Origin: Cellulomonas sp. HZM
GTDB taxonomy: Bacteria; Actinomycetota; Actinomycetes; Actinomycetales; Cellulomonadaceae
Assembly: GCF_000708885.1 (NCBI RefSeq)
Contig: NZ_JEOE01000007.1
Location: 1-64,000 of the forward strand
Reading direction: 5' to 3'
Length of the DNA stretch: 64,000 nucleotides
Below, in pieces: positions 10,919 through 20,797 of this stretch (positions within the stretch are counted from its first letter, which is position 1; each line of letters opens with the position of its first letter). Under the pieces are notes generated by a model, which saw nothing but the letters and a program-made list of their open reading frames with translations, was not told where the DNA came from and ran no database searches. Position numbers and translations under genes: made by a program.

Positions 10919-13900
10919 TCATCCGCCGGACCCGTCGTCGGGCGGCGGGCTGACGGGACTCGTCGTGAACGTCGCGGTGCCGCCCGCCCAGTCGCCCGTC
11001 CCGCGCTTGTTGGTGCCGCGCACCTGGACCTCGAGCGTGTGGTCCCCGGCCGTGGCACCGCTCGGCACGACGTCGGCGGCCGCGAGGGTCGTGCTGGTGC
11101 CCGACCCGCTCGTGCTCCGCGTGGTCCATGCACCGCCGTCGACCCGCGTACGGACCTCGTACGTCACCGAGTACCCGCCGTCCGCGACGTCCCACCGCAC
11201 CGCGAAGGACGTCGGGTCGGTCGACGAGTCCTTCGGGGTGACCGCGACCCCGGACACCGTCGGCGGGACGCCCCACTTCAGCGTGACCGTGGTCGACGTC
11301 GGGTCGCTCCGCAAGGTGGTCGCCCCGACGCTCGTCAGGGCGTTCACGGTCAGCGTCACGTCGGTGCCGTCGATGTCCACCCAGCCGTCGACGTCCACGA
11401 CGACGGAGGTCCCCGAGACCGTGTCGCGCACCGCCTTCGAGCCCGCCGAGAGGCGGTACTCGTAGGACAGGCCTGATCCGCCGCCCGCGTCGCTCGGCTG
11501 CCACGAGATCGTGACCTTCGTCGGACGGTTGAACGTCCCGCGCTCCGTCACCGAGATCTGCGGGTCGCCCGGGGTCGACGGGTGCGTGGTCACGTCGGCC
11601 GAGCGGGCGTCGCTCGCCGCGCTCTGGTCGCCCTTGGCGTTGACCGCGACGACCGTGAACGAGTACGACTTGCCGCCCGTCAGGCCCGTGAACCGTTTCG
11701 ACGAGCTCGACCCGCTGACGGTGACGTCCCCGATCCCGCCCGAGCCGTGCACGACGTAGGAGTCGATCGTCGAGCCGTTCGCGTCGGCCGACGTCCATGG
11801 GTTCCACGACACGTCCACGGCCCCCTCGCCGACGACGGCTGTCGCCGTCAGGCCGCTCGGCGCCCGCGGGGTGCCGTACGTCGACGCCGTGGTCGTCCCC
11901 GACGAGCCCCAGCCGGCCTTGTTGTGCGCGCGCACGGACACCTTGTACGGCGTGCCCGTCTTGGCGTCGTTGAACACGAACCGCTGGCCGGTCACGACCT
12001 GCGCGGGCGGGGCGTTGGGTCCGTCGATCGTCACCTCGTACTTGTCGACCGCGTCGCCGTTGGCCGCCGGTGGCGTCCACGTGACCTCGAGGACGTTCCC
12101 GATCGTCGTGTCGGTCGCGGCCACCTTGACGACGGGCGCGTCGGGGACGCCCGCGGGGGTCGCGGTCGACGCTCGGCTCCACCCGCTCGGATCCGGCGCG
12201 GCGTTGTGGGCGCGCACGCGCACGCTGTAGAGCAGCCCGTTGGTGAGGCCGGTGAACGTGCGGTGCGTCGTGGCCTCGGTGAACGTCTGGACCGCTCCAC
12301 CGGGCGCGGTGAGCTCGAGCGTGTACGACGTCACCGGTGAGCCGGTCGACGCGGGTGCGGCCCAGGACGCGTCGATGCTGCGGTCACCGAACACGAGCGT
12401 CGGCGCCGCGGGCGTGTCCGGGACAGCGTCCGGGCGAGCGGGGGCGGACGCACCGCTCTCGGGCGACCAGCCGACGACGTTGTGCGCCGCGACGGTGAAC
12501 GTGTACTGCGTGTCGTTCGTCAGCCCGTCGAACGTGCACGACGTGGTCACGCACACCTTGGTCTTGCCGCCCGGCTGCGCCGTGAGGCGGTACGAGTCGA
12601 TCGCTGCGCCGCGCGCGTCGGGAGCCGTCCACGAGAGCACCACGGTGCGGTCGCGCACCTCCCCGACGCGTGGGGACGCGGGTGCGTCGGGGACACCGCG
12701 CACCGTCACGGTGATGCGCCCCTCGACCACGCGGTCCGGGTCCCCCGTCACGTCGCGCACCCTGAACCGCGTCTTCATCGCTCCGATGAACCCTTCGGCC
12801 GGCCGGACCGTCACGGTCGAGGAGGTCGCCGAGACCGTCCCCGAGTCCGGCGTCTCCACGTCCGCGCCGACCACCGCGAGCGCCTGGCCAGGGAACGGGT
12901 TGAACGCGCCCTTCAGCACGTCCACCGTGACCGCCGTGCCCTCCTGGCCGTCGACGTGCACGTCCTGCACGCGCGCAGTGGGCCGCGTGCTCGCGATCAC
13001 CTCGAGCGGCACGGTCACCGCCATGGAACCCGTGCGTCCGTAGCCGATCCGGAGCGCGAGCGAGCCCGTGCGCCCCTTCGGCGTCGACGCGGCGGCGGCG
13101 AAGCTCAGGTTCGAGCCGTCGAGCGACGCCGTGAACCCGGCCGGGACCGCGGAGGTGATCTGGTACGTGTAGTGCTCGGCGACGCCCGAGGCTCCCGCGG
13201 GGCCGTGCGTGAACGCCGTGAGGTCGACCGTCCCGGCGGCCTCGCCGGGTGCCATCGTCAGGACGGACGGCGTGAACTTCGGCGGGTAGTCCTCGACCGC
13301 GTAGACCTCGATCGGCAGCGTGAGGAAGGCCGTGTGCGCACCCGTGTCGGTGCTGCCGTTCGAGTCTGTGACGGGCAGCGTGACCGAGGCCGCGCCGGCG
13401 TACCCCTTCGCCGAGCGGAACACGAGCGTGCCCGGATCCTTCACGAGGTTCGACCCGTCCGCGTGGCTCGCCGTCACCTGCTGCACGTCGGCGACCGAGG
13501 GCTGACGGCCGGGCGCGACCTTGACGTACTCCTGCAGCGAGATCGTCAGCGCCTCCCCCGACGCGACGCGCAGCGCGGGCGCGTTCGGGCGCAGGGTCGG
13601 CGGGAAGAACCCGGACGCGGGCACGGTGATGAACGCGTACGAGCGACGCTCGGGTGCGAGGCGGTTCACCAGGTAGTAGGGCACGGTCTGCGCGTGGTCG
13701 ACGAGCGTCACGACGACGCGCCCGTCGGGGTCGACGCGCGCCACGCTCGCCGCGGACGCCGGGACGTGCACCTCGAGGTCGGACAGCGGTCCGCTCGGGT
13801 TCTGCGCGACGCCGAGCACGTCGACGCCGACCTCCGTCAGCCCGAGCGTCGTCGCCGGGGGGACGACGACGTCACGTGCGACGGGTGCGACGACCGGCGC

Positions 13901-16900
13901 GTCCTTCTTCACGACGACCGTGAGCACACCCGTGTCGTGCCCGCCGCGTGCGTTGCGCGCGACGTACTGCACCTGCCACGTCCCGTCCTTGGCGGGGGCG
14001 GTCACGGCGATGCGGCGGCCCTCGGCGCGCGCGTCGATGCCCTTGTCGGCGACGAGGGTCGGGTCGAGCGTGAGCTCTCCCCCCGACGAGTCGACGTCGT
14101 TGGCCAGCACGCGCACCTCGACGCGTTCGCCCGGCCTGACCGTCACGGTGTCGTCGCGCGCCACGACCGACGACGTCTGCGCGGGCGGGCTGATGCCCAC
14201 CTGGATGGTCCCGACGGCACGCTGGCCGACCCAGTCCTCGACCGCGTACGTGAACGTGTCCGTCCCGGCGGAGCCGGCATCGGCCCGGTACTCGATCCAG
14301 TCGGCACCCGTGTCCGTGATGACACCCGACTGCGGCGCCGTCGCGTTCCCGAGCAGCGTCACGCCGTCCCCGTCGACGTCGATGCCGACGAGGGGCACCG
14401 GGATGCGCACGGTGTCCCCGGCGAACACGCGCGCCGTGAGGTTCTTGGGCCGTGGCGGAGCCTTGGTGTCCTTGTTCGACGCGTGCACGCGCACGGTCAC
14501 GGTCGCGCCCGTCGTCTGGCCGCTCTCGTCGGCCACCTGGAACGTCGCCCGTGCCGTGACGGGCGTGCTCGGCGCCTGGTAGCGCAGCACGTCGCCCGAG
14601 ACGAACAGCAGCCCCTGCCCCGCGGGAAGCGGCTCACCCAGGTCGGGCAGGAGCGTGAGCTTGTCCCCGTCGGGGTCGTAGGCGGTGTCGAGCACCGGGA
14701 TCGTCACGACGCCGCCCGTGCGCACCTGCGCCTCGACGTTCTCCACGACGGGCGGTTGCGACGAGTCCTGCGCGGGCACCGGCTGCACGAGGATCTGCCC
14801 GATCGCCGACGCGACGCCGTTCGACACCGTGTAGCTCAGCACCACGGGCTCGTCGAGCGTGCGGATCGACCGGATCTGGACCAGGTGGTGGTCGAGCACG
14901 GCGACGCGCAGCGGTGAGCCCGACGGGGCGTCGACCTGCTGCAGCACGAGCACTCCGCCCGCGGGGTCGCTGTCGTTCGCGAGCGGGTCGATCGTGACCT
15001 CGCCACCAGCGGGCAGGAACGCCCTGTCGCGCACGGCCACGGGCGGCTCGCCGGTCTTCGGGAACGGGATCACGTCGATCCGCGCGAGGCCCGTGGCCTG
15101 CTGCGGCGCGGCCGTGACGACGAAGGGCACGTAGTACGTGGTGGCGCGCGCGGCCTGGAACGTGAACGTCCCGGCCTGCAGGTCGGCCGTCACGGTCGCG
15201 CCCGGGACGTCGCCGACCGAGGCCAGGCTCGCGGGCTCCGACGACGTGGTGCGCACCGCATCGAGCGGATGCACCGTGATCGGGTTGTTGACGTACGCGA
15301 CCTCGTACACGGGGTCGATCTGCGGCGGCAGCGACCCGGACGCGCGCACGTCGACGTCAAGCTTCCCCTCGACGGTCGTCGTCCCGTCCGAGACCAGGAG
15401 GCGCACGGTGGTCCGACCGAGCTTCGAGCCGTTCGCGACGAACGTGAGCGAGCCGTCCTGGCGGAAACGTGCCTCGCCGTAGTCGCGGTCCACGTGCGCG
15501 CCCACGAGCAGCAGGTCGTCGCCGTCGGGGTCGCGGAAGTCGGACAGCGCCTGGTAGGTCGCGCGCTCGTCCTGACCGACCTTCAACGAGCCCGTGCGCA
15601 CCTGCTCGGGGGGCGAGTCGTCCCCGTCCCCGTGCACCGTGAGGCGCACGTGGGCGGTCGACGGCGCGTTCGTGCCGCGCCCGTCGGTGATCGTGTACGT
15701 GAAGTCGACCGAGCGGGTGGCACCGGGGGCGACGCGCACCTGGAGCTCGCGCCCGCCGTAGATCTTCTCGACGACGCCGAACGCCGGGTCGATCTTGTCG
15801 ACGTCGCTCACGACGAGCACGCCGCAGTCCGCGGACGAGTCGTTGTCGATGACCGGGAGCACCGTCGTGCGGCCGGCGCGGACCCCGAAGTCGTCGTCGA
15901 CCGCGACCGGGGGCGCCTGCTCCTTCGAGCACTCGGTCGCCAGGTTCTGCGTCGTCTCCTGGCTGTCGGTGTCCTTGTCCTGGTCCTTGGGGTCGTCGGG
16001 CGTGTCGATGTCGTCCCAGTCGGGCGTGCGCAGGTTCGTGTCCTGCAACGGCATCCACAGGCGTCCGCGCTGCGTGTCGTTGAGCACGACCTTCGACCGG
16101 TTGACGCGGAACTTCAGCACGTCGCGGGGCGAGGTGTCCTCGAGGTCGAGCACCTTGGGCTGCTGCCCGTCGCACAGCCGCAGGTAGGAGCCGGTGGCCG
16201 TCGCCCAGGCCGCGTGCGCGCAGTCACCCACCTGGACCGGCGCGGCCGGCACGCCCGAGCCGGTCGTGCGGTGGACCTTCGGCGTGCCGCCGCCGAGCGG
16301 GACCTCGACGAGAGCGTCGGTCGTCGCGACCAGCGCGCGCGAGGACGACGGGCCGGCCTGCTGCAGCACAGGCCCGTCGCCGTCGACGTCGGCGTGCCCG
16401 TGCAGCGTCACGACGCGCGAGCCGCTCAGGCCCACCACCTCGTCGCCCACCGCCGTCACCGCGTCGACGCCCGTCCCGAGCGACCCGAGGTCGGCCGGGG
16501 CCTCACCCGGTCGGACGCGCGTCACGGTGCCGTCGCCGTGCACGGCGAGCACGGTGCCGTCCTGCGCGACGACCGCCTTGCCGCCCGTGCCGAGCTCGAC
16601 GTCTGCCGGGTCCTGGCCGACGGCCAGGCCGTCGAGCGCACCGATCGCCCGCACGTACAGCCCGCCGTCGGCGTCGACGACCGCCACGACACCGGCCGCC
16701 ATCGACACGTCTGCCCCGGCGGCGGCGACCTGCGTGCCGATCGACACCGTGGCCGGGTCGACGACGCCGAAGCCGTCCTGCTGCACGAGCAGCACATCGC
16801 CGCCGTCCTGCTCGACGTCGAACGACTCGCCCTTCGCCGCGACGCCCGCGTTCAGCTCCTCGACCGGCACGTTGTAGCGCCCGAGCCGCAGCTGGTCCGT

Positions 16901-17047
16901 CGCCGTGACCCACACCGCACCGTCGTTGAGATCGACCTTCGCGAGCGGGAAGCCCTGGTTGACGACCGCGAGCACCAGCACGAGCACAGGAACCGTGACC
17001 ACCGCCGCGGCGGTCGTCACGCGATGACGCAGCGCGGGCCAGCTCAC
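10919..17047 (-). CDS. Giant Ig-like/fibronectin type III surface protein
   Basis: 2,042 residues. The GTG at 17047 overlaps the kinase stop (GTGA). A short cytoplasmic N-terminus (VSWPALRHRV) is followed by one transmembrane helix (residues ~11-30) and an all-extracellular remainder. Residues ~30-370 are repetitive and beta-propeller-like. Residues ~375-1450 are tandem Ig/cadherin-like modules with recurring acidic DPDGD and NDSDP turns. Residues ~1455-2030 contain about six FN3 modules, the first beginning GVPDAPASPRVGEV, with conserved W and Y/F-T-V positions. No LPXTG, lectin or second membrane anchor is seen; the C-terminus ends in a Pro/Gly tail. It is probably an envelope-spanning fibre. 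Two Cys pairs (for example VCVTTSCTF) may form disulphides. Confidence 0.9.
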   Translation of the reverse strand: MSWPALRHRVTTAAAVVTVPVLVLVLAVVNQGFPLAKVDLNDGAVWVTATDQLRLGRYNVPVEELNAGVAAKGESFDVEQDGGDVLLVQQDGFGVVDPATVSIGTQVAAAGADVSMAAGVVAVVDADGGLYVRAIGALDGLAVGQDPADVELGTGGKAVVAQDGTVLAVHGDGTVTRVRPGEAPADLGSLGTGVDAVTAVGDEVVGLSGSRVVTLHGHADVDGDGPVLQQAGPSSSRALVATTDALVEVPLGGGTPKVHRTTGSGVPAAPVQVGDCAHAAWATATGSYLRLCDGQQPKVLDLEDTSPRDVLKFRVNRSKVVLNDTQRGRLWMPLQDTNLRTPDWDDIDTPDDPKDQDKDTDSQETTQNLATECSKEQAPPVAVDDDFGVRAGRTTVLPVIDNDSSADCGVLVVSDVDKIDPAFGVVEKIYGGRELQVRVAPGATRSVDFTYTITDGRGTNAPSTAHVRLTVHGDGDDSPPEQVRTGSLKVGQDERATYQALSDFRDPDGDDLLLVGAHVDRDYGEARFRQDGSLTFVANGSKLGRTTVRLLVSDGTTTVEGKLDVDVRASGSLPPQIDPVYEVAYVNNPITVHPLDAVRTTSSEPASLASVGDVPGATVTADLQAGTFTFQAARATTYYVPFVVTAAPQQATGLARIDVIPFPKTGEPPVAVRDRAFLPAGGEVTIDPLANDSDPAGGVLVLQQVDAPSGSPLRVAVLDHHLVQIRSIRTLDEPVVLSYTVSNGVASAIGQILVQPVPAQDSSQPPVVENVEAQVRTGGVVTIPVLDTAYDPDGDKLTLLPDLGEPLPAGQGLLFVSGDVLRYQAPSTPVTARATFQVADESGQTTGATVTVRVHASNKDTKAPPRPKNLTARVFAGDTVRIPVPLVGIDVDGDGVTLLGNATAPQSGVITDTGADWIEYRADAGSAGTDTFTYAVEDWVGQRAVGTIQVGISPPAQTSSVVARDDTVTVRPGERVEVRVLANDVDSSGGELTLDPTLVADKGIDARAEGRRIAVTAPAKDGTWQVQYVARNARGGHDTGVLTVVVKKDAPVVAPVARDVVVPPATTLGLTEVGVDVLGVAQNPSGPLSDLEVHVPASAASVARVDPDGRVVVTLVDHAQTVPYYLVNRLAPERRSYAFITVPASGFFPPTLRPNAPALRVASGEALTISLQEYVKVAPGRQPSVADVQQVTASHADGSNLVKDPGTLVFRSAKGYAGAASVTLPVTDSNGSTDTGAHTAFLTLPIEVYAVEDYPPKFTPSVLTMAPGEAAGTVDLTAFTHGPAGASGVAEHYTYQITSAVPAGFTASLDGSNLSFAAAASTPKGRTGSLALRIGYGRTGSMAVTVPLEVIASTRPTARVQDVHVDGQEGTAVTVDVLKGAFNPFPGQALAVVGADVETPDSGTVSATSSTVTVRPAEGFIGAMKTRFRVRDVTGDPDRVVEGRITVTVRGVPDAPASPRVGEVRDRTVVLSWTAPDARGAAIDSYRLTAQPGGKTKVCVTTSCTFDGLTNDTQYTFTVAAHNVVGWSPESGASAPARPDAVPDTPAAPTLVFGDRSIDASWAAPASTGSPVTSYTLELTAPGGAVQTFTEATTHRTFTGLTNGLLYSVRVRAHNAAPDPSGWSRASTATPAGVPDAPVVKVAATDTTIGNVLEVTWTPPAANGDAVDKYEVTIDGPNAPPAQVVTGQRFVFNDAKTGTPYKVSVRAHNKAGWGSSGTTTASTYGTPRAPSGLTATAVVGEGAVDVSWNPWTSADANGSTIDSYVVHGSGGIGDVTVSGSSSSKRFTGLTGGKSYSFTVVAVNAKGDQSAASDARSADVTTHPSTPGDPQISVTERGTFNRPTKVTISWQPSDAGGGSGLSYEYRLSAGSKAVRDTVSGTSVVVDVDGWVDIDGTDVTLTVNALTSVGATTLRSDPTSTTVTLKWGVPPTVSGVAVTPKDSSTDPTSFAVRWDVADGGYSVTYEVRTRVDGGAWTTRSTSGSGTSTTLAAADVVPSGATAGDHTLEVQVRGTNKRGTGDWAGGTATFTTSPVSPPPDDGSGG

Positions 17048-18576
17048 GGCGTGCACCCCTGCGCGGGGTCGTCGGACATGCGCCCGTCGGCGCGCACGAT
17101 CGACACCTCGATGCACACCTGCGCGTCGTCGCCGGTCGAGGGGACGACGACCTTCGGCTGCGTCACGATCTCGAGCTTGGGCTCCCCCGTCGCCGCGCGG
17201 ACGCCCCAGGTGTAGGTGTCTCCCTGCGCAGGGGCCGGGTTGCGCCACGTGAACACCACCGAGCCGTCCGCCTGCCGCGTGCCGGTGAGCGATGCGGGCG
17301 ACGGCACGTCGTGGCCCACGGCCGCGTCCGGTGGCTGGCTGAGCTCGGTGCTCTGCTGCGGGTTCGCGTCGCTGCGCCCGTTCGTCACGACGAGCGCGAC
17401 GCCGACGATCGCCGCGAGCACCACCAGGCCGGACACGACGGCCGTCACCGCGCGCCCGCGCGGCGCGGGCTCGTCGACACGCGCACGTTCGAGGACGAGC
17501 TCGCGCGCTTCGTCCGACCTCTCGGCCCCGCCGGCGGTCGCGCCGGCAGTGCCGGCAGCGCCGGCCGGGCCGGGAACGGTGCCGACGGGCGGCACGGCCT
17601 GCCACGCCGGCTTCGTCGGCGCGACCTCCATGACCGGACGCAGCCGCGTCGCGTCGTCGGCCGGGCCGCCCTCGCGGAGCGGCCCCGTGCCCTCCTCGAC
17701 CGGGAGATCGGGCAGGTCCAGCGGCGTCACCGGCAGCCCGAGGTCGGCCTCGACCTGCTGCAGCGCCCGCGCGACGGCCTCGGCCGAGGCGTAGCGCCGC
17801 GACGGGTGCTTGGCCATCGCACGGTCGAGCACCGCGAACAGCGCGGGCGGCACGTCCTGGCGGCCGGTCGGCGGCAGCTGGGAGCGTTCGATGCGCGTGA
17901 CCAGGTCCTGGGCGCTGTTGTGGCCGCCGGGCACCTCGAACGGCGTGCGGCCCGCGAGCAGCGAGTAGATCGTCGCGGCGAGCGAGTACACGTCCGAGCG
18001 CTCGTCACCGTCAGGGTGCTCCGCGAGCAGCTCCGGTGGCGACCACGGGATCGACATCCCGACCGTGCCGCCACCGGCCTGGCCCACGGTCGCGGCGATG
18101 CCGAAGTCGGTCAGCGCCGGCCAGCCGAAGTCGGTGGTGAGCACGTTCGCCGGCTTGATGTCGCGGTGCAGGATCCCGACGCGGTGGGCGGCCTCGACCG
18201 CCGACGCGAGCCGGATCCCGATGCGCAGCGCCTCGTGCACCGAGATGTGCTCGGTCCGGTAGCGCTGCGCGAGGCTCGGCCGAGAGCAGTACTCCATGAC
18301 GAGGTACGGCCGGCCGTCGGCGGCGATCGCCGCCTGGTGGATCGTGACGATCGACGGGTGGTGCGAGAGCTGGGCCATGAGGTTGGCCTCGGTCTGGAAG
18401 CGCGAGCGCACGTCGTCGTCGAGGCTGCCCGCGAGCAGCACCTTCACCGCGACGTCGCGCACCGGCAGGTCCTGCCGGTACAGGAAGACGTCCGCGAAGC
18501 CACCCAGCCCCAGCAACCGCACGTATCGGTAGCCGGGGAGCGTCGGCGGGGCCGACGCCTCCCGGCGCGCCGTCAC
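17044..18576 (-). CDS. Transmembrane Ser/Thr protein kinase with FN3-like ectodomain
   Basis: 510 residues. The cytoplasmic kinase domain (residues ~16-285) has the Gly loop LGLGGFADV, Lys45 in VAVK, the catalytic HRDIKPAN (137-144), DFG (157-159) and a PWSPPE version of the APE motif. A Pro/Ala-rich juxtamembrane linker leads to a transmembrane helix (~376-398). The ~110-residue ectodomain has W and Y positions and a C-terminal Cys pair (VCIEVS, QGCTP), resembling one FN3 module. There are no PASTA repeats, so it is not a PknB-type lipid II sensor. GTGA overlaps on both sides place it between the FHA protein and the giant protein. Confidence 0.93.
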   Translation of the reverse strand: MTARREASAPPTLPGYRYVRLLGLGGFADVFLYRQDLPVRDVAVKVLLAGSLDDDVRSRFQTEANLMAQLSHHPSIVTIHQAAIAADGRPYLVMEYCSRPSLAQRYRTEHISVHEALRIGIRLASAVEAAHRVGILHRDIKPANVLTTDFGWPALTDFGIAATVGQAGGGTVGMSIPWSPPELLAEHPDGDERSDVYSLAATIYSLLAGRTPFEVPGGHNSAQDLVTRIERSQLPPTGRQDVPPALFAVLDRAMAKHPSRRYASAEAVARALQQVEADLGLPVTPLDLPDLPVEEGTGPLREGGPADDATRLRPVMEVAPTKPAWQAVPPVGTVPGPAGAAGTAGATAGGAERSDEARELVLERARVDEPAPRGRAVTAVVSGLVVLAAIVGVALVVTNGRSDANPQQSTELSQPPDAAVGHDVPSPASLTGTRQADGSVVFTWRNPAPAQGDTYTWGVRAATGEPKLEIVTQPKVVVPSTGDDAQVCIEVSIVRADGRMSDDPAQGCTP

Positions 18577-19952
18577 GAGCCTCGCTCCACCGTGAACGTC
18601 ACCCCGTCGCCGAGGTCGACGACCTGGCCGGGCTCGACCGCCGTCGCCTCGCCCGGGTGCAGGCGGCGCGCGCCCTCGCCCGGGATCGTGACGTGCACGC
18701 CGTTGGTCGAGGCGAGGTCCGTCACGACCACCTTGCCGTCCTCCGCCCGGACCTCCGCGTGCGTGCGCGAGATGTCCTGCTGCGGGCTCGGGACCGCGAC
18801 CAGGCGCGGCAGCTCACGGTTGGTCACGCGCGCCACCTGGGGCGCACGCCCCAGCAGCACGGCCCGGTCGAGCGGCACCACGAGGCCCGTCGACAGGACG
18901 AGCTGCGGGGACCGTGCCGAGACGAAGGGCGCCGGGACGTCCTGCGCACCCGACCAGTCCGCCGCCCAGGACGGCAGCCGCTCGCGGATCGCCGCGAGGT
19001 CCGACGACAGGATCGTCAGCCCGTCGTGGTCGTCGAGCGACGCGGCTCCTACCGAGGCGAGCGCGGCGGCCACAGGGGGCTCGACGGGCTCGAGCTCGTC
19101 CTCGTCGAGGTCGTCGGCGTCGAGCGGCACCAGCGCGGGCACCTCGCCCGCGTAGACGTCCTCCTGCGGGCGCATGGACGGGGCGAGGTCCTCCTCGGGA
19201 GCGAACGACAGGTCCGGGAGGTCCGTCGCACCGGTCGCACTCGTCGGGACGACCTCCACGCGGTCCGTGACGGGCTCCGGCTCGGTCCCGGTGGCGGGCT
19301 CCGGCGCGGCGTCCGGTGCGGCGTCTGGCGCGTCCGCGGCCGGCACGTCCGCGGCCGGCACGTCTGCGGCCGGCACGTCTGCGACCGGCGCAGCGACGTG
19401 GGGCGCCTCGACGGGCGTCACGAGCTTGCGCAGCGACGTCGTCGGTGCCGCGGCCTGCACGGGCTCGGGCGCGGCGGTCGGACCGTCGACGACCACCGTG
19501 GCGGCGTCCTCGTCGTCGACCAGCACGACCTCGACCTGGGCCGCAGGTGCCGCACCGTCACCGAGCGGCCAAGCACCCAGTTCGCCTGCCTCGTCGTCGG
19601 CCCCGCCCGATCGCACCAGCACGGACGTCGCCGGCTCGAGGACCTGCTCGCTCCACGTCGTCACGTCGCCTGCGACGAGCGTGCGAGCCCCGACGGCGGA
19701 CGAGACGACCACCTCGACGTCGCCCCGCAGCACGACGTGCACGCGCTGGCCCCGCACGGCGACCATCGCGAACGCCGGCAGCGACGCGAACCCGTCACGT
19801 GCGAGGACTGCCAGTGCGCCGAGCACGCCGTCGGAGCCGTTGCGCCACACCTCGAGCACCTTCGCGGCGTCGACCGACGGGTCGAGGAGCGCGACGAAGC
19901 CGGGGCTCGCGACGCCGGTCCACGTGCCGGGGCGGTAGGTGGGGACGCTCAT
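18573..19952 (-). CDS. FHA domain protein with acidic, Ala-rich linker
   Basis: 459 residues. The N-terminal ~130 residues (MSVPTYRPGTWTGVASPGF...) form a conserved-looking globular domain I do not recognise. A long Ala/Pro/Asp-rich linker with VPAAD repeats follows. The C-terminal ~110 residues are an FHA domain with LLGRAP, SRTHAEVR and LASTNG. The FHA probably binds phosphothreonine on proteins phosphorylated by the adjacent kinase. The ATG at 19952 overlaps the phosphatase stop (ATGA); a longer upstream frame was rejected because it reads through the phosphatase gene. Confidence 0.85.
   Translation of the reverse strand: MSVPTYRPGTWTGVASPGFVALLDPSVDAAKVLEVWRNGSDGVLGALAVLARDGFASLPAFAMVAVRGQRVHVVLRGDVEVVVSSAVGARTLVAGDVTTWSEQVLEPATSVLVRSGGADDEAGELGAWPLGDGAAPAAQVEVVLVDDEDAATVVVDGPTAAPEPVQAAAPTTSLRKLVTPVEAPHVAAPVADVPAADVPAADVPAADAPDAAPDAAPEPATGTEPEPVTDRVEVVPTSATGATDLPDLSFAPEEDLAPSMRPQEDVYAGEVPALVPLDADDLDEDELEPVEPPVAAALASVGAASLDDHDGLTILSSDLAAIRERLPSWAADWSGAQDVPAPFVSARSPQLVLSTGLVVPLDRAVLLGRAPQVARVTNRELPRLVAVPSPQQDISRTHAEVRAEDGKVVVTDLASTNGVHVTIPGEGARRLHPGEATAVEPGQVVDLGDGVTFTVERGS
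19336..19380. repeat. 15-bp in-frame tandem repeat in the FHA gene linker
   Basis: Three near-identical 15-bp units (GCGGCCGGCACGTC[CT]) starting at 19336, 19351 and 19366, flanked by degenerate partial units. On the minus strand they encode the pentapeptide DVPAA. Copy number could vary between strains without breaking the frame. Confidence 0.85.
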
Positions 19953-20797
19953 GAGCCGATCTCCTGTGCCGGGTTCGGGCGGGTGCGGGGCACCGTCGCC
20001 CCGTGCAGCATCTCGTCCCACTGGTGGGCGCCGAGCTCGGCGCCTACGCGCGGGACCGTGATGTGGACCTCGTCGAGGGCGCCGGTGGACGTCGCGACGT
20101 CGACGACGACCGCGCTCACGTTGTCCCGCGCACCACGCTCGAGCGCCATGCCGACGAGGGTCCCCGCGGCCTCCTGCGCGTCGGGGACCGACGCGAGCAC
20201 GCCCGACAGCTCGGCGGGTCCCAGCTCGCGAGTGAGGCCGTCGGTGCAGATGAGCAGGCGGTCATGCATCCCGGCGGGCAGCAGCCAGTAGTCGGGCTCG
20301 GGGTCCCCTTGCGTCCCGAGCGCACGCGTCAGCACGTGCCGCTCGGGATGGGACGCCGCGTCCGCGACGTCGATGCGGCCCAGGTCGATGAGCTCCTGCA
20401 CGACCGAGTGGTCGACGCTCACCTGCTCGAGCTCGTCGTCGGCCCAGCGGTAGACGCGCGAGTCGCCCACGTTGAACACGAGCCAGTACGAGCCGCCCTC
20501 GTGCACCGTGACGGCGACGCCCGCGACCGTCGTGCCGCCCTGGCGCCCCGCTGCGAACTCGCTCTGGATGCGGGCCGCCGTCCGCTCGAAGCACGCGTGG
20601 ATGTCGTCGGCCGTCGCGGACGGCTGCCCCGCGAGCTGCGCGAACTCCTCGACCGCGATGCGGCTCGCCAGGTCGCCAGCGTCGTGCCCGCCCATGCCGT
20701 CGGCGACGAGGAACACCGGCGGGTACGCGAGCAGCGCGTCCTCGTTGACCTCGCGCACCAGACCGCGGTCCGTCGCGGATCCCCATGACGTCCGCAT
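19949..20797 (-). CDS. PP2C-family Ser/Thr protein phosphatase
   Basis: 282 residues. All PP2C motifs are present: VREVNEDALL, VADGMGGHDAGDLAS, GGTTVAG, VFNVGDSRVYRW, LLICTDGLTREL and GARDNVSAVVVD, with the metal-binding aspartates. It ends with a ~30-residue tail not needed for the fold. It should reverse the action of the kinase two genes downstream. First gene of the coupled operon; the ATG at 20797 has a GAGGGGG Shine-Dalgarno 6 nt upstream. Confidence 0.95.
   Translation of the reverse strand: MRTSWGSATDRGLVREVNEDALLAYPPVFLVADGMGGHDAGDLASRIAVEEFAQLAGQPSATADDIHACFERTAARIQSEFAAGRQGGTTVAGVAVTVHEGGSYWLVFNVGDSRVYRWADDELEQVSVDHSVVQELIDLGRIDVADAASHPERHVLTRALGTQGDPEPDYWLLPAGMHDRLLICTDGLTRELGPAELSGVLASVPDAQEAAGTLVGMALERGARDNVSAVVVDVATSTGALDEVHITVPRVGAELGAHQWDEMLHGATVPRTRPNPAQEIGS

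Noticed and set aside
12482-14917. 811-codon + strand frame inside the giant surface protein gene
   Set aside because: Arg/His/Asp-rich translation typical of antisense frames; the minus strand encodes recognisable Ig/FN3 modules throughout.
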